Part shown: piece after piece, positions 52,348 through 64,000 of the stretch
How positions within the stretch are numbered: the stretch's first letter is position 1
How the letters are laid out: each line of letters starts with the position of its first letter
Position numbers and translations under genes: made by a program
The notes under the pieces: model-generated
What the model saw: the letters and a program-made list of their open reading frames with translations, nothing else
Databases searched by the model: none
Told to the model about the DNA's origin: nothing
Source of the DNA: Leptidea sinapis
Taxonomy: Eukaryota > Arthropoda > Insecta > Lepidoptera > Pieridae
DNA: 64,000 nucleotides
Assembly (NCBI RefSeq): GCF_905404315.1
Contig: NC_066286.1
Coordinates: 13,151,501-13,215,500, forward strand
Direction of reading: 5' to 3'

Positions 52348-52515
52348 AGCAGGAAACTATAATTGGGATTATTCCAGATTATCTAAAGTACAGTAAAGTT
52401 ATACCAGTTTTTAAGTCAGGGGATCAGGAAAATACTAACAATTATAGACCAGTTTCTGTTCTACCTACAATTAGTAAAATTTTTGAGAAAACAATATTAA
52501 ATCAATTATTAAACT
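52348..52515 (+). mobile_element. LINE RT scrap, head-to-head with LINE F
   Basis: It translates to IIGIIPDYLKYSKVIPVFKS and YRPVSVLPTISKIFEKTIL, the same RT region as 51450-51590 but on the opposite strand and diverged. It is a separate insertion, not an inverted part of LINE F. Confidence 0.75.
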
Positions 52516-53421
52516 GTCGTGTAGGGGAAAAAATTTGTAAATTAACCACCGACTCGATCTTTACTTTTGTTTATTGCGTTTGCACTCGTGAATATTAACA
52601 AAAGTAAATAAACTACGTGACTTATTAGTTATTATTTATATAATGCTCGCGGGTAAAAAGTTAGCGTCTCTCCTTGCCACTCGCGTCCTTTGTTGTCAAG
52701 TGAGTGACGTTTATATCTGTCTCCCTCTATCTCTTATGTTGGCGCTCCAAACAATACCGAGTTGCCAACTAATGTGGATGCAATCGCCGCACCACCCCCC
52801 TACGGAGAGGATAAGCTTGCACAAGGAAAGCAAAAATTAATTAATTACACAATATTTAAAAAAAATACATTAATAACATTACCCAATATAAATAAAGATC
52901 ACATTAATAACATTATACAATATTAAAAACTTATCACAAAAAAAAGAGTGTGTGTACTTAAGTACACACGTTAGAAGTGACTTCTTTGGCGTATGGAAAA
53001 ATAAATCAAATTTTAACAAATAGTTAAGATCAAAGATAGTATAAACACTCTGCATTTAAGGTTAATATAAACAAGTATAGAAAATTAATTATTTTTTTTA
53101 TTTATATCTTTTTTTCGCTTACCGTCGCGGATTAGGTAAGACGCTCTTTCGGTATCTCCTAATTTAAATTATTAAAAAGTGGTTTTAAATGTTTTGTTGT
53201 GGTCAAATTGTACACAGTTCAATTGTTAATTAGTGAATAAATTTAATTATAGATAATACAATTCAAACAATGATGTTGTAATAAATAAACAATTGCAAAG
53301 TTTTGTGAATATAAGAATCATTGTGTGAATAGCAGTGAGCACGTTGCGCATTAGCGGACAAACCGGTTGACGCCTACCGTCAGTTTTTTAATACTGCTTG
53401 CTACACTTGATTTCTATTGAA
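52516..53421. other. Unassigned region and LINE G 5' UTR
   Basis: 52530-52830 is relatively GC-rich and unassigned. 52865-52925 holds a short tandem of cattaataacatta. A perfect 20-bp palindrome (gtgtgtacttaagtacacac) is at 52950-52969. The last few hundred bases before 53422 are probably LINE G 5' UTR. Confidence 0.45.
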
Positions 53422-54453
53422 ATGTCTAACTGCAACGCATGTAAAAAATCAGTGCGCCAATCTGAGAAAATCATCTGCTGTCGTCCTAATTGTACGAGAT
53501 CTTATCACTACCAATGCGTCGGATTGAGTTTAGACAATGCTTAGAAAATACCTTCTTGGACATGTCCATTATGTGTGAGCAAACTGCCCAGAGCTGGTGA
53601 CAACACAGATACCCCGGTAAAATGTCTCGAGGATGTATCGTATATCACAACCACGAAGGCTAATCCATCAACTGCTCGGTCCACAGAATACAGTTTGGGC
53701 AGCCCGAGTGCGCTAAAAGACGAGCTACCTTTATTAATTTCTAATGCTATAAAAAGTGAACTGTCGTCGGTTAAAAGCCAAATTTCATCTATAGAATCAA
53801 CTCTCACTTACATAAGTAATCAATATGACGATTTGATAAAAAATCTGAGCACCACTTCTGCCGAATTAAAACGCCTGAGGGAAGAGAACGAACGGCTACG
53901 AGCAGATGTCGACACGCATACCACGCGTATAAAACGTTTGGAGGAAGAAAATGCAAGCCAACAACAGTGGAGTCGTTTGCAGAATATTGAGGTGGTGGGT
54001 GTACCAGAATCGAAAGATGAAGATACTACTGACATAGTGCTTAAACTGGCTGAAAATATAGGTATTAGCATTCAGAGTGATGATGTGGAATTTGCGCACC
54101 GAGTCCAGGCCCGTCGAACAAGTAGTGCCGCTAAGGGTCGCACCATCATTGCTCGTTTCCGTCATCGTCGTACTAAGGACGCGATCATAGCAGCATCCCG
54201 TAAAAACCGGAATGTTAAACCGTCTGATGTTGGAATACGTGGCGAGGTTAGTACATTAGATAATACCAAAATTTACATAAATGAACATCTTACTAAGAAT
54301 AACCGTACACTGTTCAGAGAATGCAAACAAAAATGTAAAGATATGAATTTTAAATTTATTTGGACAAAAAACTGCCGAAGTTTTGTTTGTCGCAACGAAA
54401 CCTCGCCACCTATCTCTATTATAACCTCGGGGGATTTAATCAAAATATGCTAA
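53422..54453 (+). pseudogene. LINE G ORF1: PHD finger, coiled coil, FP25-like domain
   Basis: It starts MSNCNACKK, and a Cys/His pattern (CNAC, CRPNC, H, C, CPLC) forms a PHD-type finger interrupted by one TAG at 53542-53544. A coiled coil (LKRLREENERLRADVDTHTT, KRLEEEN) follows. The C-terminus has VEFAHRVQARR, RTIIARFRHRRTKDAI and IYINEHLTKNNR, then FKFIWTKN, matching the C-terminal domain shared by insect LINE ORF1s and baculovirus FP25K proteins. Expected role: binding LINE RNA. Confidence 0.82.
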
Positions 54454-54934
54454 TTAGTTTATATGTACAGTTGTTTAGTTTTAATTTGTTACTCGTTTTT
54501 ATCACTTGTTGTAATTTAATATGCATCACACTATACACTTTACACAACAAAAACACATACAATAACTATACGAAAGAATACCTACACAACTTAGTAATAG
54601 CTCACATTCACACTAAAAAACTGTTTTACACACATACATCACAACTCGATCACAAAACAATTTCTTTTACAGTAATTTCAAAAATAATAATGTAGTTCCA
54701 AACACTTGCAAAAAGTTTTGTATCTATATTTTTTATAGGTACTTATTTTCCTGATAGTAGATACTGTATATATATTATATTCCCGTCACATGTTAGTTAG
54801 TGCTGATAACTCTCGGTTACAATCAACTAATAATTACATAAAATTACAAAAATTTAAATCATTATTTTCTATTCAATTTATCATTAACTTTTACGTGACA
54901 ATGCTTAAAATAATGACTTATTTATTTATTCATT

Positions 54935-57803
54935 ATGTCTTCCACACTGAATAGGCAAAATATAGGATTACACTTATTCTATCAAAATGTAAGAGGACTG
55001 CGGACAAAGACAAACATATTTTTTAATAACCTATCAATATCACAAATAGATATAGCACTTATTACTGAGTCGTGGTTATGTCCTAGTATTTTAGACTCGG
55101 AATTGTGCGATTCTGCGCGATTCGACGTATTTCGTCGTGACCGTACCACGAGTGGTGATGCGTTTGGTGGGGGAGTATTAATTGCTTGTGCGAAGCGATT
55201 CGGTGCTCGCCGGCGCTTTGACCTTGAACACGATGATCTGGAATGTATGTGCATATCTATACCTGCCCGCACTCTAGGCTCACTATGTGACTTAAATATC
55301 ATTTGTGCTTATATTCCTCCTAACCAGATACTTCCATCACGGATACAGAAACTCTGCGAGATATTATCGCAATTATTTAATTCCCACCCTGATGATCATT
55401 TTATTCTGGCAGGGGATTTTAATTTGCCATGTATTGATTGGAAACAGGGGCATCCTATTGTACTAAAAAAAGGAAGCATCGTTATCCAGAATACTGCCAC
55501 GGAGTTATTAAACTTAACAGCATTTCTTGGGTTAATTCAATATAATTTATTTTTTAATATTCATAACAACCTACTAGACTTAATTTATTCCAATACATCT
55601 TTAATTATCAATAAATCAAAATCACCTTTAGTTAAAGAGGATATTTTCCACCCTGCAATTGATATTTGTGTTATTGATATCGTATTACCGTCAATAAAAC
55701 GTACTAATACGAAACGTTATTTATATAATAAGGTAGATTATAATGCTGTAAACTACTTTTTTTCTAATTACGATTGGACTTCGCTTGAATGCTTACCACT
55801 GCATGACGCGATCGATAAATTTTACTCCATATTGTATGAATCGATATCGCAATTTGTACCTCATAAAACTGTTTCGCACACTTACACATATCCTATGTGG
55901 TACACTAAGGCTCTCATAAATATAATAAAAGAGAAAGCAAAATATCATCATCTATGGAAAAAATACAATAATCCGAACGACTATGCTTCCTTTTCTAAAT
56001 TACGTCGGCGTGTTAAAAACGTTGAAAAAAGTTAAAGTTAGGAACTCTGAGGATAAAATAAAATCTACACCTAAATTAATCTGGACTTATGTTAAATCCA
56101 AAAGAAATAATAAATCTGTTTACCCTGGCGTGATGCTTTATAAAGATGAGACTATCTCAAATCAATATGATATTTGTAATGCTTTTAATGATTTCTTCTT
56201 CAAAAATTTTGTTTCACCTGCATCGCAATATAAAGTTTTTTCAGAGGAACGGTCTATTTGTCATGATAGAATCAGCAATATTCAACTTACGATTGACGAG
56301 GTAAAAAAATTACTAAAAACTCTTGATACATCAAAAGGCCCGGGTTGTGATAAAATTCCACCAAGCTTTCTGGTCGCTTGTTCTGCATCACTATCAGCGC
56401 CTATAACACTAATTTTTAATCGCTGCTTTCTTGAAGGATATTTCCCAAAAATATGGAAAACTGCTAATATTGTACCAATACATAAAAAAGGGTCTAAAGC
56501 ATCTGTTGTAAATTATAGGCCTATATCAATACTTAATACGTTAGGTAAATTAATGGAAAGGGTAGCACACAATTACCTGTACCCCATAATCATTCGTCAC
56601 TTACCTCTAGAGCAGCATGGTTTCATACATGGTCGCTCCACTAATACCAATCTTGCTGTTTTTACTTATTACGTTCAGCGTGGAATGGATGATGGTTATC
56701 AAATTGACGTAATTTATACTGATTTTGAGAAGGCGTTTGATCGAGTCGACCATATTATACTTTTACGCAAGTTGCAGGAACTAGGGATTCGTGGTGATCT
56801 TCTTCGTTGTTTGGAGTCTTACCTGTACAATCGTTCGCAAGCTGTGGTCTTGGCTGGGCATCGTTCTGACCTTGTGGATGTTCCTTCTGGAGTTCCGCAA
56901 GGGTCAATTTTGGGACCATTACTATATTTATCTTATTTATATGATATTGGCGACTGTTTCCAGTTTGCTAAATTTCTTATGTATGCTGACGACACTAAAA
57001 TTTACGCTCGCATTAAGACTGAAATAGATTCAATAAACCTTCAGGGTGATTTAATCAGACTGTGTGACTATTATCATGACAACCGTATTAGAGTCAATGT
57101 AACTAAATGTTTTCAAATCACCTTTACGCGAAAAAGAAATAAATTAGAATACCAATACACATTACTTGATGTTCCTTTAACACGAACGAATAGCATTAGG
57201 GACTTAGGAATAGTGTTTGATACAAAAATGTCAATGTCAGATCACATTGCTGCAATAACTGAAAAAGCTTACAGGAATCTAGGTTTCGTTATACGTGTAA
57301 GTCAACCTTTTTCAGGTTTAGAGTGTATAAAAGTTCTTTATTTCTCATATGTTCGTAGCGTCTTAGAATACTGCTGTAATATCTGGAACCCATACTATAG
57401 GATATATATCGATGAAATAGAGAATATACAATCAAAATTTGTAAAGGTATTAGAATATCGCCTTCAGCATTATGGTTCTAGTTATGAGGAATCCTGTAGC
57501 CACCATAAATTAATGCAATTAAAAGACCGGCGAACTTTACTAGATATGTTATTTCTGTATAACGTGTGTAACAACAAAATTGACTGCCCCGAACTTACAT
57601 CTTCATTCATGCAATTTAGAATCCCGATTAAGCGTACAAGGCATACCACCCTTTTTAATGTCCCAATTACTCACTCTATTTATGCACAGAATTCGGTGGA
57701 CTGCCGTACCCTTAGCTGCTACAATAAACATTTATTACCAACAGATATATTCGTCCATACTAAAAGCTCTTTCAAAAAGGAAATCATTTTAAGTATACTG
57801 TAA
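54935..57803 (+). pseudogene. LINE G ORF2: APE endonuclease and RT, one frameshift
   Basis: The endonuclease is at 54935-~55700, with YQNVRGLRTKT, LITESWL, FGGGVLIACAKRF and LAGDFNLPCIDW. The frame shifts near 56030 at an A run (gttgaaaaaagtt). RT then continues without stops to 57803 with YRPISILNTLGKLMER, IYTDFEKAFDRVDH, SGVPQGSILGPLLY and MYADDTKIYA, and a C-terminal region. All RT catalytic Asp positions are present. The endonuclease SDH-type motif looks altered (DIFHPAIDI). Confidence 0.9.
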
Positions 57804-57832
57804 TCGAAGAGTTGAAAACGACTTAAGACATA

Positions 57833-57886
57833 CGCACATACACTCATACGCACATACACTCATACACACATACACTCATACACACC
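57833..57886 (+). repeat. 16-bp minisatellite in LINE G 3' UTR
   Basis: About 3.4 copies of cgcacatacactcata or cacacatacactcata, immediately after ORF2. Confidence 0.85.
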
Positions 57887-58061
57887 TTTATATTTATTAC
57901 TTAATTATTTTTTATTTTGATTTTATCATAGTTTAATTAGAGCGTTAAATGTTATACCATAAATAGTGTGAACCTGTAATTGGCAGTCGGCCATCGCATT
58001 ATATTTTTGTTATTAGTTTAATTTTTGTGTGCTGTTGGTTCAATAATAAAAAAAAAAAATT

Positions 58062-59399
58062 GTTAATATACCAGACATAAAACAAAACGAAAAAAAAAAT
58101 ATTATTTAGATAATAATGTAATAATTTTTTATTAACGATGTAAATAAATTATGCATACCGACAATTAACCTCAAATCTATAAATGCACTCAAAACTGTTT
58201 ATTCAAATCAGTTTTTATCACTAATATTCAATATACAACGTGAAACTAAATGGGTATACTATGCTTTGAACCAGACATTCCTTAGGTCATCTGTAATGAC
58301 TATGTGAAGTCAGAAATGAATTAGCATTATATTTTAATACAATATTTAAAGTTCTAAGTTTTCGCAAAAACTATGATTCCCTCAACCCTAATCAGCTGTT
58401 TTTTTGAACTCTCTTTGACCTAAAACAGATGAAAAACGTAGATGCGACATAATATCAGATAATAGTAAAATGCCTACTATTTATTGCAGCTGTAAAGCAA
58501 TTTGTGTTCTCATTTTGCCATGAAGACAAATGTTATTTTGTATTTGCAATTGCTTTAGCTGACATTGAAAATACTTCTAAATTTGTATTTACTGTAGTTA
58601 TGTATTACCCAATAAAGATAGTTAATTCTAATCTAATTATGAAACTATGTTATGTTAGTATTTACTCTGATTTCCGCGAGTGTTACACATTTAAATAAAA
58701 CACGTTTAAAAGATAAAAACTAGTGTTATTGTAACTGTGTTGTTACATTTTGTGTTTATTTAAATATGTTAGGTTGAAAAGATCAGCCTGTCTGCGTTAA
58801 TACTCTTTGAATTGTGCTTTGAAACACGATATTTACTGCTCTGTGTGTGTGTTATTACGTAAGCACTTCAATGTAGAATTATTTGAAGTTTTCTTCAAGT
58901 TACATTTAAAATAGTTACATTATGGGTACCACAACGGCACCTTTTTCTGCCGTGAAGCAAAAATGTGTAAGCATTATTATGGTTTGGTCTGAATGGCACT
59001 GTAGCTGTTGTTATTACTGGGCAAATGAGACTTGACATTTTAATTCAAAAATGTTTTATCCAATAAAGATAATTCTAATAGACTCCTATTAATAAATTGT
59101 TCTTCACGGAATTTTTTTGTCAAATATCTTTGACCATTCTCGTATTAATAATAGGTACTCCATTCCCGGACCGGGTTGCAGTTATTGGGTTTTTCGTAGG
59201 CAATTTCTCACTAGCAGCCCATAGTTCAGAAATGTAGATGCTCGCCCCCTATTACGTGGGAATTAAACATAGTGAAACGTGGGTGGGAAAAATACACCTC
59301 TAACCCTTCAGGAATACAGATGTGAAACTGTATAATGTTATGTAATTTCTTATATTGTTTATTTGTTTCGCAATAACAGGAAGTAAAAAATGAATGAAT
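58062..59399. other. Unassigned AT-rich region
   Basis: No gene recognised. Around 59150-59250 a GC-richer stretch (cattcccggaccgggttgca) has the look of a dispersed SINE or repeat but could not be identified. Confidence 0.4.
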
Positions 59400-59637
59400 A
59401 AATACATAGACACAAGCCACATTTCATGTAGTGTGCAAATTACGTTGGTTGCAGCCAGGAGATGCAAAAAAATGCAAATTTACTTCAACTTATTTATTAC
59501 AAGAAAGTTAAAACTAATTACAATTAATTATCCTAATGTCTACTGCTCGATGCTAGATCAAGTAATGAATACAATTATATTTCCCATATATAGACTATGC
59601 TTATGCGGCGCTTCGCTAGGGTTAGCTATGCGTAACA
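59400..59637 (-). repeat. 3' LTR of errantivirus-like element (left edge approximate)
   Basis: On the minus strand the LTR begins TGTTACGCATAGC directly after the purine tract GGGGGGAGG (complement of 59638-59646). It contains a TATATAT promoter-like sequence near 59588 and AATAAA near 59489. The outer boundary was not determined because the partner LTR is outside the window. Confidence 0.55.
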
Positions 59638-59710
59638 CCTCCCCCCGTAGAACAGCGACTATTGCAGGACGTCTCCGAGATGGTCGCTAGTAGGCATCCA
59701 TGGTCAACTT

Positions 59711-61401
59711 TTATTTGGTTAGGATTGATTTTCCTGGGTGCCGGAACAGCATATGTTGCATCAGGGGTGCCGCTGCAGTCTTCGTGATTCCGTTGGTTTC
59801 GTTTCTTCTATGTAATTGGAGATATAATAAAGTTCCAATAAGTGCACATGTACCCAATAGTATAAGGTACATGGGTATTGTCGTGTGATAGATTACTGGA
59901 TCGGTGAAGCTTTCTTGATGTATCAATGATTGAGTTGCTATATCATTTTTAAAAGTATGGAGCTTGTGTAGACTTGGTGAATTTAGAATAAATTTTGGTA
60001 AAGATTTGGGCTCTGGTTCGATGTACTGGGGCATTTCAATTATTCTTACGACATGTCCTTTGATATGATCGTTTGAATTGGAGATCGTGAACGTAGGTGC
60101 TTTCAAGTTGCAATTCAGTGGGATAATTGCTAAGTAGCTGCCATGTAAAGTTCGATACTGTTCTTGTCCGCAGGATATCTTTACTTTTGTTGGAATAGGG
60201 AAGCTCATGGTGTAATGTTTGTCGTCAAGTGCTTCCAGTGCTTCGTTGTTCAGAGTAACTGACGTTAATTCACAGGATGGCGGGAGTTCTTGATTAGTAA
60301 TAAGCTGCTGGACACAATCGGGCTTTTCCTGTATCTGTAGGTTTGATTTCGATTCGCAGAGAAATAGTGAGTTTAACTTCGGACATTCTGTCTCTATGTA
60401 CTGAGAATCTTTGCTAGAGATTGCTACGAATGGTAAAGGTGGGATCAAGGTCTTATGGTTTCTGTTAGGAACAAGGGAAAGCTTATAGAAGTCGTATAGT
60501 GAAGGATCCACAATCGGTACTTTAATAACTATTACTATTTGTTTATCTAGATAAAAATAACCTAATTTAATAACTTCATAAAAATTTCTAATTTAAAAGT
60601 CAAGGACTTCCGTATTAGAATATAAAATCCTAAGCTTACTTAACATATCCTTAACATCACTAACACTAAATATAGAGTATGGAGTGCTCGATGCACGAAT
60701 AAATGTTAACGTATGTTCTAAGTTCTGTAACTTTTCACACAGATCTTCTACATTATATCCTAAGATCAGTAAGTGTTGTGCCATATGTGCGTACTTTATT
60801 AAGTCAGTGTCCTTTCTGGCGTAGCTTTGTAATATTAAATTTAATGCTTTATTCATTTTATCTTGATTTGATACAATACTACTTATTATTTGAGTGCTCT
60901 CGGAAACAAATTTCTTATTTAAGCTGACATGATTATTTAATTCTACTTCTAATTTCTGTTCATTACTGTGCAAGATCTTAATAGCGCGATCGTACTTTAA
61001 CGCGTCTGTGTAATCCAAATTACCAGAAATGCTTTTTATGACGGAACCGAGACCGTCGATGAGACCTCTTTTATTTCGTGATGATTGAAATATATTGAGT
61101 TTATTTGTAATTGATGCAATTTTACTATTGAGATGTTCTATGTGTGGGTCAAAAAGTTTTATTATTTAATAAGGGTCTTAATTCGGATATGAATATTTTC
61201 TAAGTCTATATGGCTAAGGAAGGCGTGGTAATGTGAGACGATTCTTGCTACTCCTAGTTTGAAAGGAAGTAATCCTGGTCCATTGTCAAGTGAGTCAATC
61301 GTTACTTCTTGTCCTAGGGTCGTGCGGAGTACTGTCAGCCATAAAAATATCCTGCAACAAGGTGAGGTTTTTAGGGCTTCGCTTAAGGCGAGATTTGGCA
61401 A
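59711..61401 (-). pseudogene. Errantivirus-like envelope (baculovirus F-type), broken
   Basis: The N-terminal part (61162-61401) overlaps the end of pol in another frame and has a hydrophobic signal-like start. After a frame break a furin-type site RNKR is followed by a glycine-rich fusion-peptide-like segment (~61050-61085). A heptad-rich ectodomain follows (60593-61018). After another break the membrane-proximal part (59711-60511) carries a transmembrane helix (YLILLGTCALIGTLLYL) and a short cytoplasmic tail. At least two lesions mean no intact protein is encoded. Confidence 0.78.
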
Positions 61402-63595
61402 CTGGACCGCGGTTTTTCTTTATGTAAATGTGGATTGGAAGGTCTGCAAGTACAGTATCCTGCGTAAAGCGAGGGGCTAGTTTTTGTCGGGATGCCAAAG
61501 GATTTTTTATAAAGACTTGCTGGTCAGGGGTATAGTCTATCTCCGGTTCCCTATCCTTGTTACGATTTTCAGTCAGTTGGGTGCGTTCGTGTAAGGAAAT
61601 CTCATTAATCATATCATATACTTGACGCATTCGTTTCCTATGGTCTTGTGAACACTGCTGAAATAGATGTTCAGTTAAGTCAATGTCAATTGGGTCACGC
61701 GGGTCAAAATGTCCTGTTATCAAGTCCAAAGGCCTACAACACCTCGTGAAACTATGAATGGAACTATTGTATGCTAAGATAGCATAAGGCATGAGATTAA
61801 CAGCTGGTTCATTCCGTTTCTCAAGTTTCAGTATCCTGAGATGTTCAAGGATAGTGGAATGAGCTAGTATTTTATGATGTTGCATCTTATGGATCCGGAT
61901 GAATTCTGCAAATAACTGATTTGTAAACTCAGGTCCACCATCTGTCACTACTGTCAATGGGAAACCGTGATGTGTGCAAAATATTAATAATGCTTGTACA
62001 ACACTCAGAGCAGTACTATCCCTTAAGTGGTAGGCTTGCGCGTATTTAGAAAACGCATCTACAATTATTAAAAATTTTTCGTTTTGAGCTTTAAAAAGAT
62101 CAAGATGAATTATCTGAAACGGTTTAGAAGGAGGGGGAACTATTAAAAATCTCTGTTTAATTGGATTTCGGTCATATTTAGCCTGTCCACAAATGCTACA
62201 TTCATTTATATATTTACTTATACATTCTTTCATCCTAGGCCAATAGTATTTAGATGATAAGGCCAAGTAACATTCAGTGATACCACGATGGTTTGTTTTA
62301 CCCTCATGATATTTTTTTATGATGTCCTGTTGTCGCAAATATTCCTTAACGTTTTCTAATTCGATTTTTGTCAAGATGAGATTCATCGAAGAGCTTTTAA
62401 AGTTATCTTGTATAATTGGAATAATCTTATACATAGCGAGAGGTGGATGGATTATTATACCTGTTCTTACTTTTGGATTAATATATTCCTTAACTGCATT
62501 AACAACTTCATTAGTCAAGTTAGATTCGGAAAGTTGTATAGTAGTCCGGGTGTGAGTTTCAAAGGGTTTAGTCACTACTGGTCTTTTTGTAATATCGCCT
62601 ACTAAAATGAAACAAATCTGTCTACTGAATTTATTTAGTGGTTCATCTGAAATTGGGACTTCAAGGATTGGAATTTCGTTACAAGAGTGATCAGTCACTG
62701 TGTCTGAATTAATCGGTAATCTGGAGGGAGCCGATAGAGTTTCAGACCCCGCAACTGATTGAGGCTTTTCAGATACATTAACAACTATAGAACTAGTGTC
62801 TTCATTATTTAATTCAACACGAGACAAAGTGTCTACATTGGTGTTATGTTTGCCTTGCTTATAAACTGCGGTGAAATTATATTCACTCAACTTAAGTCTC
62901 CAACGGGTGAGTCTAGAGCCAAATCTCTCCTTAAGGCTCATAACCCATTGTAGAGGTCTATGGTCTGTAAGTATTTTGAATTTTCTACCGAATAAATACG
63001 GACGAAAGTATTTTGTTGCCCAAACGATGGCTAGCAGTTCCTTTTCGATTGTACTGTAGTTAGTCTCACTCGAGTTTAAAGTCCTGGATGCGTAAGCTAT
63101 TGGTTTGTCGCTACCTATTGGTCCTTGAGAAAGAACAGCACCTATCGCGAAGTTAGAAGCGTCAGTTGTTAGTACAAAGTCTTTAGTGAAGTCCGGGTAT
63201 TGTAGTATAGGGTCGTTAGTCAAGAGTATCTTACATTTCTCAAAACAGTCAATGTATTTGGGATCGTTGTAGGTGATTTTTGAACCTTTTTTTAGACATT
63301 GCGTCATGGGTTTAGTTATACGAGCAAAGTCTGGAATAAACTTCCTGTAATAACCGAGCAAACCGAGGAAACGCTTAATCTCGGAAGCAGTTTTTGGAAT
63401 GGGGAATCTCTGGATGGCAGTGATTTTATCGGGATTAGGCTTTATACCATCTTTACTTATTACGTGTCCTAAATATGAGGTTTCTAACTTTAAGAGTTCT
63501 GAGTTATCCATTTGAATTTTGAAGTTAGATTCCCTTAATCTTTTGAAAACTTTTTCTAGATTAACTATGTGTTCCTGTAATGAGACGCTAATCAT
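61295..63595 (-). pseudogene. Errantivirus-like pol: RT thumb, RNase H, integrase
   Basis: 766 codons without a stop. LGHVISKDGIKPNPDKI and FLGLLGYYRKFIPDF (RT end), then TTDASNFAIGAVLSQG, STIEKELLAIVWA and LTDHRPLQW (RNase H). Integrase has a zinc-binding HHRGI-type and C-x2-C pair, IIVDAFSKYAQAYHL, VVTDGGPEFTNQL and a later DDE Glu region that looks shortened (HKILAHST, then ILEHLRIL). The part between Asp and Glu is atypical, so integrase may be damaged. Confidence 0.85.
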
Positions 63596-64000
63596 CCAAA
63601 TATACTAAACAGATAACATTCTGGAGATCCCTTAGGACATCATCCATCACACGTTGAAATGTGGATGGTGAATTTTTCAGACCCATTGGCATTCGTAAAA
63701 ATTCGAAATGCCCATGCTCTACGTTAAATGCCGTCTTGTGGATGTCGGAGGGGTCCATTTCTACCTGATAGAATCCACTTGCAAGGTCTAAAGTGGTGAA
63801 ATAATGACAGTTACCAAGCTTATCCAAAATATCGTTAATGTTAGGGATGGGGTATTTGTCATCTATAGTTTTTTCATTAATTTTACGGAAATCAACAACA
63901 ATACGCCATTTAATTTTACCAGAGGCATCGCTTTTCTTTGGAACTACCCATATGGGGGAGCTCCATGCTGATTGTGAAGGATGGATTATCCCTTGCTCAA
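63588..64000 (-). pseudogene. Errantivirus-like RT fingers and palm, partial
   Basis: It enters the window at QGIIHPSQSAWSSPIWVVPK and continues RIVVDFRKINEKT, YFTTLDLASGFYQVEM and RMPMGLKNSPSTFQRVMDD to LVYLDD. A stop comes straight after YLDD, and the downstream pol frame restarts in another phase, so a few bases are lost at the catalytic box. Confidence 0.88.

Larger units (their letters stand above)
53150..58061 (+). mobile_element. CR1/Jockey-like LINE G, nearly full length
   Basis: Two ORFs in order (53422-54453 and 54935-57803), a 3' UTR with a minisatellite and a terminal A run (~58048-58060). Only one stop in ORF1 and one frameshift in ORF2 were seen, so this is the youngest LINE in the window. 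The 5' boundary is approximate. Confidence 0.85.
59400..64000 (-). mobile_element. Env-bearing gypsy/errantivirus-like LTR element, 3' half, runs off window
   Basis: Reading right to left: RT (from 64000), RNase H, integrase, env, purine tract and 3' LTR. Lepidopteran elements of the TED type have this plan. RT is broken at the YLDD box, and env is broken in at least two places. The 5' LTR and gag lie beyond 64000. Confidence 0.85.

Noticed and set aside
52516..52860. Solo LTR before LINE G
   Set aside because: It starts near a TG-rich edge but no matching second copy, purine tract or target duplication was seen.
53541..54165. Antisense ORFs across LINE G ORF1
   Set aside because: They are shadows of the coiled-coil coding frame and lack any motif.

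Overview
This looks like a nuclear genome window from an insect, most likely a moth or butterfly. The DNA is AT-rich, host exons are short with GT-AG introns, and most of the sequence is transposable elements (TEs). These include PHD-finger LINEs, an LTR element with an env gene, a Harbinger element, a hAT, a mariner scrap and a Maverick/Polinton derivative. Order-level assignment is inference. No bacterial-type operon, rRNA gene, functional tRNA gene or CRISPR array was seen.

Host gene (24-23536, + strand): fifteen in-frame exons encode the last ~754 residues of a PIWI-clade Argonaute, the piRNA effector. PAZ, MID (four-residue 5'-end pocket) and PIWI (catalytic Asp-Asp-His) are present. The N-terminus lies upstream of the window. 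The coding frame looks intact although the introns are full of TEs. Intron 6 holds a ~7.3 kb gypsy element with two LINEs inside it, all antisense to the gene. Intron 8 holds LINE scraps and a decayed hAT that carries a 206-bp retroposed insertion. Intron 12 holds a related repeat with its own TATA box and initiator.

25-31 kb: a PIF/Harbinger element (25196-29008) has matching TIRs and a TAA target duplication, and sits inside a LINE 3' end. Its transposase (+) and MADF-type protein (-) genes are intercalated: each lies partly in the other's intron, and their splice acceptors are back to back. A mariner fragment follows.

31-41 kb: a PHD-finger LINE (+) is interrupted by another LINE (-), followed by a decayed RTE-type LINE (-).

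43.3-52.3 kb: the most unusual object. A Jockey-like LINE (-) is split by a 7,088-bp mirror-image element (43636-50723) flanked by the 6-bp duplication CCTTTG. Its ~2.9 kb arms are near-identical inverted copies, each with decayed Maverick ATPase and adenain-like protease genes and the same LINE scrap. This is best read as a palindromic Maverick derivative.

53-58 kb: a nearly full-length LINE with only two visible lesions. 59.4-64 kb: the 3' half of an env-bearing gypsy/errantivirus-like element (-) that runs off the window end.
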